A stretch of 64,000 nt of DNA from Dromiciops gliroides (GCF_019393635.1 NC_057866.1:277334874-277398873); one strand, 5' to 3'; counted from the stretch's first letter, positions 21,901-33,274 are shown. The notes: a model not told the origin generated them from the sequence alone. A program made the numbers and translations.

Positions 21901-24350
21901 GCCCTGGGAGAAGGTTCAGGATCTCCTATGTGAGGGTATTCCCTCCACAGGGGCAGACCCTTGCTTATTTGATGCCTGTCTTCTTCACCTGCCAAATTCT
22001 CATCCATGTCCTTCCACCCATTTTCCAGATGGAATTCATTCAACATATTGGAAGCCTTCTTCTGAGTCTTTTAACATTCCACGCATCCCAAGGTACTGAC
22101 GTGCCTCCTCTTGCAATAATGCTCATCTTTAATGACCTCCTCTAGGCCACTTCCTGAACATAAGTTGTCATTTGTCCCTACACTGTCCTGTGAGTCACCT
22201 GCAATTTTGATAACACAATCACAGAAGTTCAGAGGGACCATGTAGTTTAACCCTTAGCCAAAAAAAGATCTCCCCTCTAATGTCTCTACTAAGTAAATGG
22301 TCACTCAGCCTTTGCTTTCAGATCTCCAGTGAGGAGGACCCTATGGCCTTGAGAGGAAGCCCATTCCTGTCTGGATAGTTCTACTGGTTGGGAAGTTTTA
22401 CCAATCTCCCTCTTCCCCAGGGACTTTGCCACAGTCACTTGGAGGAGCAGGTATTATCCAGCATTTCCCAAATTTCTGAGGCTTGTGGCCTTGAAAGGAA
22501 CTTCCATGAGGCTGAGTCAAAAGAGAAAGGACTGGGTTCTGTCCCCTGATGTGGTAGGCAGATACCTGATCAGGTGGGTGAGGGGGATTGGACTAGAGTG
22601 GAGGTCTGGTGGGGAATCAGCAGCTGCCTTGGTTGGTGAGACAATCAGAATCCAGGATACAGCATTTCCCTGAAGCAGGGTATAGAAGAATTCTGTTCCC
22701 CTTTGCCCATCTGACAATTTCACTTCCTATATCCCCTCTGACCAGTCAGGGGCTGGGGAAGAAATTAAAGTCCCTTATCTCTGGATGAAGCCACGGAGTC
22801 CTAGAAGTCCCTCAATGCTCCTATGTTAGTTGAAATTGCTATTATAGCATATGATCATTCAGTGTGTTGAAGCCCGTAACTGTGTAGTTTGGATTCAGGT
22901 TGATATATATGTAGGAAGAAGGGTGGAGAGAAGGAAGAGTGGGGAGTGGGGAGGGAGAGAATGATTAGGGAAAGAATTTCTGCAATGTTAATAATCTCTG
23001 AGCTTTCCACTCCTGCTATACTGCTTGGAATCTGGGGAGATGCTTATTAAGGAAATGAACCAGTGAGAGTGAGGCTGAACATGGTATAAATTTTCCTCTT
23101 TATAATTTCTATTCTCTGGGCATGTTCTTCCTCTCAGATGTAGCTTCTGGGAGTAGACTGGAAGACTCTTTATCTGGACTAGATCCTTCATGCTCTAAGT
23201 CCCATGATTCTACAACGACCACAGAGAAACGAGCTGGGAGTGGGGGAGGGGTGGATGGAGAAAATAGATGGCTAACATGCTGAACTTGGAGCCCAATGGG
23301 CCCACGTTTGAATCCTGTCTCTGATGTTTGCTAACTGTGAGATCCTGGACAAATTTCTACATTTCTCTAAGCCTCAACTATTTTCATCTGTAAATCGAGC
23401 ACACTAACTTAATAGCATTTATTTCTTCTCTTCACTAGCAGAGTCAATTTTGTCTTACAAATTATACTTTTTCATCATTGGTATGTATCCATCTCATTGA
23501 AAATTGAATTTATTGCTTGAAAAAGCAATTACTCATGTCCCACATGTATTACTGATGGCTAGTCTACTATGGGTTACACTAGGTGGGTGGTTACCCCGAT
23601 GCCACAAACCTTACTTTTAAATTTCTGCTAACAAATTCAGCAGCATAGGCGATAGGCCTTTGTTGCCAAAATTCTTTGCCACTTGTTTACTTTTCCTTCC
23701 TGAGGCAGCCTGCCGCTCAACCAGAAACCTCAAACCCATAATTACTACCTTTAACACAATTTAGGTACATGCCAGAAATAGACTGAGAAAAGGCAGTCCC
23801 TTTTAGGGAGTTTTCAGAACTGTGAGGCAAAGGATTTGCTGTGGCTAATCAACAACAAGCATTTATTAAGCACCTGTCATGTGCTAGGTTCTGTGCTAAA
23901 CTCTGGAAGGGTGGGGAATGAAGTAATCGATGGCCAGTCATGGATTGCTTCCAGTACAACTCTTATACCAATAAAGCCACTTTTTTTTCAGTGAAAACAG
24001 AGTTTAAATTCAACAAAGGCAAAAGTAACCAGGAAAATTTACTCCAAATGACAATGAATGTCATGATTATTTAACGACATATACAAATGAGATCAGCATT
24101 GAGTTGGCACCTAACTTTGAGGCTGGTACCATCCCTTACTGTCACTAGCTGGGGGTGGTGGGAAGAAGGCAGGACTTCTTGCATTTGAATGGGGGTGCTG
24201 AAATCTCCAACAATCTTTGTGTGGAAGTTAAGGTTCCAGAATACCTCTATTATTTCTCACCTTCATTCATTTTGGCAAATACAATGAAAAGGCAATTCTC
24301 TCCAAACCTTGCACCTTAAAAAAAACAACCCAGTCTAGCTTATGTATCTC
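21901..24350. other. Intergenic, mostly unassigned
   Basis: 22210-22290 looks CR1/L3-like ('agaagttcagagggacca'). 23255-23410 is MIR-like ('ctgaacttggagcccaat' to 'ttttcatctgtaaatcgag'). 23850-23910 matches the common 'caagcatttattaagcacc' block. No gene in between. Confidence 0.5.
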
Positions 24351-24354
24351 AAAT

Positions 24355-24425
24355 GAGATATGTGAAGTGCTTTGCAAACCTTAAAGCACAGTATAAATGC
24401 TAGTCATTATTATGATATGTAACAC
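24355..24425 (+). repeat. MAR1/MIR SINE 3' tail
   Basis: 'gtgaagtgctttgcaaacct' then 'agtataaatgctagtcatta' is the marsupial CORE-SINE 3' end, also seen at 25785-25850 and 31910-31985. Confidence 0.65.
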
Positions 24426-24699
24426 TTGAAATTCTTAACAATTAAATGTTAATATAATTGTCTAGAATGTTTCATTGTCTGGAAATATTTTAAGTTAAAT
24501 AATATCCCTCCAAGATAGATAAATACATAACTACTTAGAAGACAAACATCATTGGAGCCACTAAAATGGAGCATAAAAGTGAGTAAAGAGCATAAAGACA
24601 ATTTCAGTAGTAGAAATACCGATATGCAAATTAAGTCTTAATCCAGCAAAGCCAGTTCACTCTATTTGTGTTTGGATTCCTACTAGCTATTATTGATGG

Positions 24700-26190
24700 C
24701 AAAGGGAGGCTGCTTTGTTTACTTTGTAGACTGTGTTTTAGCTACAGATATCATGGAACCTATTAAATTGAAATAGCATCTGGAGAGTGCGCTGCAGAAT
24801 ATATTGGCAAGGCAGGAGAATTTTTCCAAGGAAAACAAGATGCTTTTAATAACAAAAGCAACTCCCCTCTCCCTGCCCAAAAATCATATCTGTGATATTA
24901 AAAAATTGTTTACATCTATAAGGTTGCTTACATAATTAGTAAGTATAATAAGCCCCATTCAGTAGGAAAAACATCAGTGCTACCTGTAGCTATTGATATA
25001 AATTGACACTTGATGAATCATATGCAAAACATTTATAAATGGTTCCACTTGCATATAATATGGCGGGGAAGAATTGTGTATATGTCTGAAGAGTTCATCA
25101 ATCAATTAATGGAGAGACTAAAATATTCCTATATTGCATTGCAAGTGGATAAAGCAACAGATGTAGTTAAAGATGTTCATTTGATACACAGGTAAGAAAT
25201 GTTGATGAAAGTGATGTTAGAGAGACTTGTTACTTTGCAAACCTACTGGTGGTGATGCCATATCAAAGGTGATTTTCAACAAAATTGATGATTTAAAAAA
25301 AATTAAGATGACACAATATAGGAGGATTTTCCTGGACAATGTGGTTATGGAGATCGATCCTGATGTCAGAACAAATTGCAGGTTCACAAGTACTCATTTA
25401 ACATGTAGTCTTCTTACAATTTGGACACATGATATCCTTCATAGACACTCAATTGTATCAAGAAATAAAAGTGAAGAGTTTTATGCAGTTTTCATGTTGT
25501 TGCAAGAGTAATCAACTTTATTTAAAAGAATTCATTTAAAGCAAAAACTGAAAAATTGTGTGGTTACTGGAGGGTGGAACATAAGACGGTGCCATAGTCT
25601 AGGCAGCTAGGTGGCACAGTTCATACTCAGGAAACTGAGTTCAAATCCTGCTTCAAACACTTACTAGTTGTGTGACCATAGACAAGGCATTTAATTTCTC
25701 TTTGCCTCAACTTCCCCATCTGTAAAATAGAGATGATAAATAGTTTCTACCTTCCAGGGCCATTGTACAGATTAAATGAGGTAACATCTGTAAAGTACTT
25801 TGCAAACTTTAAAGTGCTTTATAAATTATATTGTTGTTATATATGATAATATAGTATTACTGCTGTTGTATATTACTATATTATTGCTATTATTTTATAT
25901 ATTGTTACAAAAGACATTAGTTTCTCATGTCAAAGGACTTTACAGGATGTTTGTGTCAAAAGCAGAAGTTGCCATTTTCTTCGTGATAATACTAAAGAGA
26001 AAATACATTCATTTTGTTGGGGAAAGTTTCTCTTAAACCTTCTGGATGTGGTGTATCATTTTGAAGAAAAAAAAAACCTGAGTACTATAAAGAATTCAAG
26101 GCAAGGGTCTCAAAATCTTGTCCTGATGCAGAAAGATCAAGTGAATGCCTCTATGAAAAAGTTAGAACTACAGGTAATAAAAGCACTTGT
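24700..26190 (+). pseudogene. BED-finger/hAT transposase relic (ZBED/Charlie-like)
   Basis: Joining frames by eye gives a decayed protein of the BED-finger plus hAT transposase family, the family that also produced ZBED and FAM200 host genes. In order: a degraded BED finger ending IMEPIKLK..HLESA near 24715-24790; AYIISKYNKPHSVGKTSVLP near 24920-24985; INQLMERLKYSYIALQVDKATDVV at 25010-25195, covering the DES/DEATD-type catalytic region; a CKPTGGDAISKV block at 25230-25265; and an RNase-H end QVNASMKKLELQ near 26130-26170. Stops and frameshifts lie throughout, and a MAR1 SINE interrupts it at 25590-25855. It may be a DNA transposon or a retrocopy of a domesticated gene. The right end abuts L1 and no TIRs were found. 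Confidence 0.72.
25590..25855 (+). mobile_element. MAR1/MIR CORE-SINE, near full length
   Basis: Runs from 'ctaggcagctaggtggcaca' through 'cttactagttgtgtgacc' and 'tctgtaaaatagagatgat' to the tail 'taaagtactttgcaaact'. It has a longer CORE/LINE-type 3' end than the common SINE and sits inside the transposase relic. Confidence 0.8.
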
Positions 26191-26194
26191 GGGA

Positions 26195-27290
26195 AAACTT
26201 GTAAAGAATGTCTATTTACACTAATGCATTGTTGGTAGAGTTGTGAACTGATCCAATCAGTCTGGAGAGCAATTTGGAATTATGTCCAAAGGGCAATCAA
26301 ACTGTGCATATCCAGTAATACCAAGACTGGGGGTGGGGCGCAGCTAGGTGGCACAGTGGATAGAGCACTGGCCCTGAAGTTGGGAAGACCTGAGTTCAAA
26401 TCTCACCTCAGTTACTTATTAGCTGTGTGACCCTGGGCAGGTCACTTAACCGCAGTTGCCTTAAAACATTTGGGGCCTTCTCCAGTCATCCTGATCTGTA
26501 TCTTGCCACTAGACCCAGATGGTTCTGGAGGAAAGAGTGAGGTTGGTGACCTTGCACAGCCTCTCTCACTGAAATTCAATTCACTGCAAGTCATGACATC
26601 ACCTGAACTCATGGTCCTCTTTTAGAATGAAGGACAAACAGCAACCACTACTAGGTCTGTATCCCAAAGAGATCATAAAAGAGGAAAAGGACCCCCATGT
26701 ACAAAAATAGTTACAGCTGCTCTTTTTGTGGCGGAAAAGAATTGGAAATTGAGGGGATGCCCATCAGTTGGGAATGGCTGAACAAGTATATGAATGTAAT
26801 GGAAATGTAGGAAATGATGAGCAGGCAGATTTCAGAAAAACCTGGGAAGACTTACATGAACTAATGCTGAGTGAAGTGAGCAGAACCAGAACATTGTACA
26901 CAGTAACAGCAACAATGTATGATGATGCATTAGCTCTTCTCAGCAATACAATTATCCAAGACAATTCCAAAGGATTCATAATGAAAAATTCTCTCCATAT
27001 CCAGAAAAAGAACTATGGAGTTTGAATGCAAATTGAAGCAGACTATTTTCACTTTTTTTTTCATGTTTTTTCCCTTTTGTTCTGTTTCTTCCTTCACAAC
27101 ATGACTAATGTGAAAATATGTTTAATATTATTGCACATGTATAACCTTTATCAGATTACTTGCTATCTTAGAGAGGGGAAAGGGAGAAAAATTTGGAACT
27201 CAAAATATTATTAAAAATTAATGTTGAAAACTGTCTTTACACATAATTGGAAAAAATAAAATACTATTTACAAAAAGAAAGAAAGAAAAT
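26195..27290 (+). mobile_element. L1 3' end with ORF2 terminus
   Basis: Begins in ORF2 ('gtagagttgtgaactgatcc', 'gcaatttggaattatgtcc'), is interrupted by SINE material at about 26325-26650, resumes at 'ctaggtctgtatcccaaag', and encodes DFRKTWEDLHELMLSEVSRTRTLYTV at 26768-27025 after a small deletion. The 3' UTR ends in 'ggaaaaaataaaatac' near 27265. Non-functional. Confidence 0.85.
26338..26650 (+). mobile_element. Composite SINE: tRNA-type head plus second 3' module
   Basis: 26338-26465 is the common SINE head and body. 26466-26650 continues with 'cagtcatcctgatctgtatc', 'tgccactagacccagatgg', 'gtgaggttggtgaccttgc' and 'agtcatgacatcacctgaac', the module also found at 2660-2855 and 56655-56790. 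It lies within L1 ORF2. Either a distinct longer SINE family or a fusion. Confidence 0.7.
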
Positions 27291-27400
27291 AAAAATGTCC
27301 GAGTTTAAATATGCCAAGCCCTGAAAATGAAATAGAAGGGCAAACCTTTATTAATTCTTATCTCTTCATTGGTCCATGGACATTTTAAAATATGCGTAGG

Positions 27401-27566
27401 GGGGCAGCTAGGTGGCGCAGTGGATAGAGCACCGGCCCTGGAGTCAGGAGTACCTGAGTTCAAATCCGGCCTCAGACACTTAACACTTACTAGCTGTGTG
27501 ACTCTGGGCAAGTCACTTAACCCCAATTGCCTCACTAAAAAAAAAAAAAAAAAAAAAAAGGTAAAA
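27401..27566 (+). mobile_element. Young tRNA-derived SINE (AATTGCCTCAC type)
   Basis: Near-consensus copy with all younger-subfamily states (GGCGCAG, GATAGAGCACCGG, GAGTCAGGAGTACC, TTAACAC) and an A tail over 20 nt. The perfect 14-bp duplication 'aaaatatgcgtagg' lies at 27387-27400 and 27567-27580. Least decayed copy in the window with the one at 62215-62376. Confidence 0.95.
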
Positions 27567-27918
27567 AAAATATGCGTAGGCTAGGAATCCATTGCTATTT
27601 GGTCTCACAGCAATCATGTGGAAGTATAGGAAGCAAGGCCTCAGTTGTATTAAAGGAATTAAGAGATGTTATTATTATGACTATGTTCTGCTCTGAAGTC
27701 CTTCATCTCATTTGAATTGAAGGCATAATCAAATGAAAGAGTATACGTTGTGTTTTTTAAACCTTTGAAGCAGGGGTTCTTAACTTTTTGTGTGTGTGTC
27801 ATGAACCATGGGGGCTGTCATGCAAGGTGAGGCCTATGAACCTTTTCTCAGGACCTTGTTTTAAATGCATAAAAGGCATAGGATTACAAAGGAAACCAAT
27901 CATATTGAAATAAAAACG

Positions 27919-28155
27919 ATCGGCATGGTGGTATACCATGGTAATCCCAGCTCTTGGGGAAGCTGAGGTTGGTACATCTCTTGACCTCAGGAATTCTGAG
28001 CTATAGTGGGCAAACAATTGAGGTTTTTGCATCAATATGGAGAGCCCTGTTGAGCCAGGGGCAGGATAAGAGATTACTAAGGCAAACAGCCCCAGGCCAG
28101 AAAATACTCAGGCCATTGCTCCAATTCTGCTCTGCTGTGGGACTAAGTCCTTGAG
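27919..28155 (+). pseudogene. 7SL (SRP) RNA retropseudogene
   Basis: The order of blocks follows 7SL RNA. An Alu-domain start 'cggcatggtggtataccatg' is followed by 'taatcccagctcttgggg', 'ctgaggttggtacatctctt' and 'aggaattctgagctatagtg'. The S-domain then gives 'gcatcaatatggagagccc', 'aggcaaacagccccaggcc' and 'cagaaaatactcaggccatt'. It lacks the terminal part of 7SL and grades into an A/G-rich tail. It keeps the S-domain, so it is not an Alu/B1-type SINE. Many substitutions make a functional SRP RNA very unlikely. Confidence 0.8.
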
Positions 28156-28261
28156 TGGGGAAGGCAGGGAAGGGAAGGGGAGAACAGAAAAGGGAAATGG
28201 ATAGGGGAAAGGGAAAGGGGTAAGGTATGGGAAAGCGAAAGGGAAAGGAGAAAGGGAAAGG

Positions 28262-28317
<56 letters not shown>
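28150..28317 (+). repeat. Polypurine tract ending in (AG)n
   Basis: About 110 bp of GGGAAA-type purine sequence runs into an uninterrupted (AG) tract of about 26 units at 28265-28317. It probably grew from the A-rich tail of the 7SL pseudogene. Confidence 0.9.
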
Positions 28318-28321
<4 letters not shown>

Positions 28322-28924
28322 TTTTCCTATCCAAGTTTATGGAACCCCTGAAATCTATCCCTAGACTCCTTAGACCCCAGGTTAAAAACCCCTGTTTTGA
28401 GCATAATATAAATGCAATAATGGTAATTATTAATATTAATATCATCCTTGTATTTCCCTTGAATCGCAGATTTAATTATTTTTATGGACTGACTTGAGTT
28501 CCCCAAAAACTAATTTCTTAGGGTTTGCCTTGTTATGATCAAACTAAGAATGAGAATGTCTTCGACCTAAACCAATTTTTCAACCCCAAGTATAAGACTT
28601 TACAGTTATCTCTATTCCATTTCATCTCATTGGATTCAGCCCAGAATTCAAGCCCATTAGGTTCTTTGTAGATCCTAATGCCAGTGTATTATCTCTTTTG
28701 CACAGCTTTGTGCCATCTGTAACTTTGATAAATATGCTGCTTGTACCTTTATCAGAGTCCCTGAGAGAAATGTTAAAAAGCAGAGGGTCAAGCATAGGTC
28801 GTTGGGGCACTCTACTATAGACTTCCTGAAAAAATGGCATTAAACCAAGAGTGATTTCTCTGTGTTCAGTCACTCAAAAGGTTCCAAATAAAAGGGAAAG
28901 AAATGGAAAGAAAATGGAAAAATG

Positions 28925-29670
28925 GCATGCTTTGGTCTGTATTCTGTCAATATCAGTTCTTTTTCTGGGGGTGGATAGTGTGCTTCCTCATGAGTCCATT
29001 GGGATTGTCTTGGATGAATTGTACTCCTGGGAATAGCTAGGTCATTCACAGTTCTTCATTGAACAATATTGCTGTTACTGTGTATAACATTTTCCTTGTT
29101 CTGTTCATTTCACTGTACATCAGTTCTTGTAAGTCTTTCCAGGTTTTTTTCTAAAATCCTCCTGCTTGTCATTTCTTATAGTACAAAAATATTCCATCAC
29201 AACCACATACCACGGCTTGTTTACCCATTCCCCAATTGATGGGTATTCCTTTGATTTCCAGTTCCTGGCCACCACAAAAAAGAGCTGCTATAAATATTTT
29301 TGTACACATAGGTCCTTTCCCCCTTTTTTGGATGTTTTTGGGATGTAAACCTAGCCAGTGATGTTGCTGGATCAAAGGGTATACACAGTTTTATAGCTCT
29401 TTGGACATAGTTCCAAATTGTTCCCCAGAATGGTTGGATTCATTCACAACTCTGCCAACAAAGGATTAGTGTCCCAGTTTTCCCACATCCCCTCCAACAT
29501 CCAACATTTTCCTTTTTTGTCATATTGGCCATTCTGATAGGTGGCACCTCAGAGCTGTTTTAATTTGCTTTTCTCTAATCAATAGTGATTTAAAGCATTT
29601 TTATATGAATAGAGATAACTGATTTCTTTTGTCTGAAAATTGTTTGTATCCTCCATTTCTATTTGAGTTT
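28925..29670 (-). mobile_element. L1 3' part, 5'-truncated
   Basis: On the minus strand, 3' UTR text at 28925-29160 precedes (genomically) ORF2 coding for the CPSxGEW-like and YHGLFTHS-equivalent region at 29160-29350, then upstream ORF2 to about 29665 ('gttggagggaatgtggg'-type region, read inverted). Many stops. Confidence 0.75.
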
Positions 29671-30349
29671 GACAGCACTGATCTACACAGTTCAGTAATC
29701 CAGTCCAAATAAATAAATAAAAATGCAGTTAGTCTGACATAGTTCAATGCTTGATGAAGCCGTCTAGGTTCTTTGTGTTCACAGCTTCCTCTTCCAGATG
29801 GTCCCTAACCATTCCTTTTTGCCAGGAATTGAAGTTAGGTTTATTGGTTTATGGTCTACAGCTAACATATATTTAAGAGAGGGAGGGAGGGGTCTCTATG
29901 TGTCATGAGATCTATGTGTGTGTATAAGGTATGTGGTACTATAAGGTAGGTAAGGCTGGATGTAAGTAGCAGTACCAAAAGAGAGTATTTGAATGGATCT
30001 AATTATTCCCTCATCTCTCCATAGCTTGCAGACTCATTTCCTTGTTAAGTCTCTCTCTAGCTATGAATATGCTCAATTTATCAAAATACAAAAAGCTTTC
30101 TCAAAAATTGACTCCCCTTTACTGAAGAGGCAATTGGTGTTGGGAAATTGGAAATCAGGAGAGAGATTAGTGTTGAATAAATAGATCTAACAACCGTCTT
30201 CATAGAAATATAACAGAATTCATGGGAGCTGATGAGTTCACTAAGTGAGATAATATAGAGGTACAAAAAGAGGGCACAGGAAGAACTCTTGGAGGACACC
30301 CAAGGCTTGTATACATGCCCTGGATGAAGATTCATCAAAGGAGACTAAG
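29671..30349. other. Intergenic, nothing recognised
   Basis: No gene or named repeat. 30200-30310 resembles the LINE-associated block 'gatgagttcactaagtgaga' that recurs near 36450 and 48065. Confidence 0.4.
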
Positions 30350-30362
30350 AACAAGTGGTCAG

Positions 30363-30517
30363 GGGTAGCTAGGTAGCACAGTGAATAAAGCACTGGCCCT
30401 GGATTCGGGAGGACCTGAGTTCAAATCCGGCCTCAGACACTTGACACTTACTAGCTGTGTGACCCTGGGCAAGTCACTTAACCTTCATTGCCCCGTAGAA
30501 AAGCAAACAAACATAAC
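30363..30517 (+). mobile_element. tRNA-derived marsupial SINE (older type)
   Basis: Older-type copy (GAATAAAGCAC, GATTCGGG, TTGACAC, TCATTGCCCCG). The 13-bp duplication 'aacaagtggtcag' lies at 30350-30362 and 30518-30530. Confidence 0.92.
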
Positions 30518-30530
30518 AACAAGTGGTCAG

Positions 30531-30999
30531 ACAGGTAGGAAGAGAACCAGGAGAAAATCATTCCCCAAAAAAACCTAGAGAAAAGAAAGTAGTTACATGC
30601 GTTCATGATTTCTTCCAGATCCATGTAGTAGCATGTCAATAGGAGCAAAGGCAATGGATGGTGGTAATGATCCAAGGTTGGGATTTGGCTAGATATTTGG
30701 TGGCAGGATAAGGGGAGCAAGGGATTTGAGTTTAGAGGCTAATATGGAACTGAACTGGGTTCAAGTGGGTCAAGGTAGGGAAGAAAGGAGAGTGAACAAA
30801 GTGCAGGTGATAACCTGGGAGAGAACAGGTGGTTGGAGGGATTAGAGATGATGTGAGAATAAAAAACCGGTTTGGGGGTCTTCAGGGAGAGAAAGAAATG
30901 GAATGATAAAAAATGATAATGATCAGATAAAGGAATTTCCAAGTTCATGGGACATGAACATGGAATATTTATGGGTAATGGTAAGATGAAGGAAATGGC
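30531..30999 (-). repeat. Antisense L2-like fragment
   Basis: Purine-rich text with 'ggaggtcaagg'-type and 'ggataaggggagcaagg' blocks, similar in style to other antisense L2 stretches here. Assignment weak. Confidence 0.35.
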
Positions 31000-32445
31000 C
31001 ACCTCTTGCACATCTCAAATTGGATGTCCTGTACACATCTTAAACTCAACATGTCCAAAACGGAATTTATCATTTTTCCCTCCAAACATTCTCCCCTTCT
31101 GAATTTCCCTGTTACTGTCAAGGGCACCAATGTTTTCCTCTCTTCCTCATCATCCATGCTCTTGGTAAAATCCTTGACTCTTCAATCAAATTCATCCCAC
31201 ATGTCCAATCTTTTACCAAATCCTGCGATGGCCAACTTCAAGAAATCTCATCTACATCCCATTTCTCTCTTCTGACACACTCATCATCTTGGTGTAGGTT
31301 CTTATCACCTCTCTCCTAGACTAACTGAAGTGGCCTGCTGGCTAATGTCCCTGCCTCAAGTCTCTCCTAATTCTGGTCCATCCTCCAGATGCAAAAGTAA
31401 TTTCCTAAAACTCTAGTCTGATTGTGTCATTCTACTCAATAAACTCCTCTCTTTGGCCTTTAAAGACCTTCAAAACTCTGTCTTTTCCTACCTTTCCCGT
31501 CTTTTTTTTTTTTTTTTTACAAAAAATTACTCCCTTCCGTACACTCCATAATCCAGTGATACTTGGCTTTTAGTATCCCCACTAGTATTCTAGTATTCCC
31601 CCACCCCCACTCCCCCAACACCCACACCATCTCTGTATCTAGTCTTTTTTCCACTGAGGAGCAAGAGAGCCAGTCCTCCCATCTCAAATTCCCTGCCAGA
31701 CTTGGCAAGAGAAACATCAACCTGGACATGGTCAAATTTCCTCATTTTTCTTTGCCAGAAAGAAGTTCCTTCAAGGTTAAAAATCCCTGGAAACCTGGGG
31801 AACTCTGGGTAATGACTGTGTGCCAATGTGTCCACATCACTGTCCACCAGTTCTCAATAGAGACAGAGAAAGCATTTATTAAGTGCTCACTATGTGCCAA
31901 GAGTTCTATCTCAGTTTTATATATAAAGTGCTTCCCAAACCTTAAAGAGCCATATAAATGTCAATTATTCATATTATTATGAATCTATCAATAGTGGGCA
32001 TTGGACTGTGGAATGAACTTCTGCAAATCTTGGGAAGAGAATACACACAGTCTTCCCTCTGTATTCCAAGGTCATTCACCAATGAGTCTGTCTTTAATAA
32101 TACCTTCCAAAGTTCCACTATTTTCCCAGGTATCCCCGGGGTCAGAGATCATGGAACCCTGGCAATCAGCACCACCCTTATTTCCCCGGCTCCCTTCAGG
32201 TCTTAGCTAAAATCCCACCTTCTGCAAGAAGCCCTTCCTCATCCTCCTTAGCTCAGGTGCCTTCCCTCTGAAGTGATCCTGTTTATCCTGTGTGTATCTT
32301 GTTTGTACACAGCTGTCTTCATGTCATCTCCCCAATTAGGATGCGAGCTCCTTGAGAGTGGGGACTGTTCCTATCTCTGTATCTCCAGGGCTCAACACAG
32401 TTCCTGGCACATAGTAACCACTGAAAAGTGCTTATTGACTTACTG
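31000..32445 (+). repeat. L2 LINE, interrupted
   Basis: 31010-31580 has L2 text: 'taaactcaacatgtccaaaa', 'tctagtctgattgtgtcatt', 'ataaactcctctctttggcc'. 31600-32000 includes an unrelated stretch and a MAR1 tail at 31910-31985. L2 resumes at about 32020 and 32180-32445 ('taaaatcccaccttctgcaa', 'cctggcacatagtaacc'). No intact frame. Confidence 0.65.
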
Positions 32446-32479
32446 GCGGTCCTGACACTGGGCAGAGAAGTTTTTGTTT

Positions 32480-32960
32480 GATTGGGTAGCCACAGAATGA
32501 GTCATTGGATTGGGGGGAGGGGTAATGGTGCCGTATCCAAAGTGCAGCTTTAGGCAGTGAGATGCAAGAAGGGCTGGAGTGGGGAGGAGATGTTGCTATG
32601 CAGGAGGGAGCCGATGAGAGCTGCCAATGAGACTAGGGTGGTAGCAATGGGCATGGACCAGAAGGGAAGGGCCCAGGAGAGATTTCAAAGGGAAAAATCA
32701 ATGGGACTTGGCAACTGACTGCAACTATGGTAATAAAGTCAAGGGATGAATCAAAGATGACTCAGAGTTTTTGAAGCTGATGGCCTGAGGCAATGCTGAG
32801 GCCACGGACAAAGACTGGGAGGTTTGAAAGTGGAGATGACAATCTGAGATGATGGTGAGATAGCCAAATAAAAATACCAGAGGCCCTGGAAATATATGAT
32901 CAGAGCGCCTGCAAAAGAACTGACTGGACATAGAGATCACAGAGTTATCAGTGGAGAAGC
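32480..32960 (-). repeat. Antisense L2 fragment
   Basis: Contains 'gatgactcagagtttttga' and 'gacaatctgagatgatgg', the reverse complement of L2 coding blocks. Confidence 0.5.
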
Positions 32961-32979
32961 GATTACCACTTGGGGGGCA

Positions 32980-33062
32980 GGGGAGAGAGACAGAGACACA
33001 GAGAGAGAATCAGAGAGAGACAGAGACAGGGAGACAGAGAGAGAGAGACAGACAGACAGACA
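32980..33062 (+). repeat. (GA)n/(CAGA)n simple repeat
   Basis: GAGACAGA-type repeat with irregular units. Frames on both strands here are translations of the repeat. Confidence 0.85.
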
Positions 33063-33274
33063 CTGAGGAGAGCAGACAACCAAATCCTGAATATCAATTG
33101 GCGAAAACTCTCCCATTGAAGAGTGGGGAGCAGGATAAACAGATAGCAAAGGATACAGAAGGAACAATCAGAGAAGTAGGAGGAAAAACTAGGAGACAGG
33201 GAACATGAAAGCAGCAAGGAAGCTATTAAAGTACAGTAACTGTTTTACAACTTCTCTGTTCTAATGTGTTATAG

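Larger units (their letters stand above)
27771..28394. mobile_element. TIR DNA transposon (MITE), probably hAT-like
   Basis: Inverted termini CAGGGGTTCTTAAC (27771-27784) and GTTAAAAACCCCTG (28381-28394) match at 13 of 14 positions. The inner text ('tgaggcctatgaaccttttc', 'aggattacaaaggaaacc') matches a dispersed mammalian element I remember without a certain name. Flanks 'ctttgaag' and 'ttttgagc' could be a decayed 8-bp duplication. The middle is occupied by a 7SL pseudogene and its purine tail. Confidence 0.65.

Noticed and set aside
27401..27566. tRNA gene candidates at B-box-like GAGTTCAAATCC
   Set aside because: All occurrences sit in SINE copies with A tails and target duplications; no foldable tRNA cloverleaf is kept.
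27919..28155. Alu or B1 SINE
   Set aside because: The 7SL S-domain is present, which those SINEs have lost, and the host is a marsupial.
31563..31982. 139-residue open frame
   Set aside because: Lies over L2 and MAR1 fragments, no recognisable domain, no splice context.
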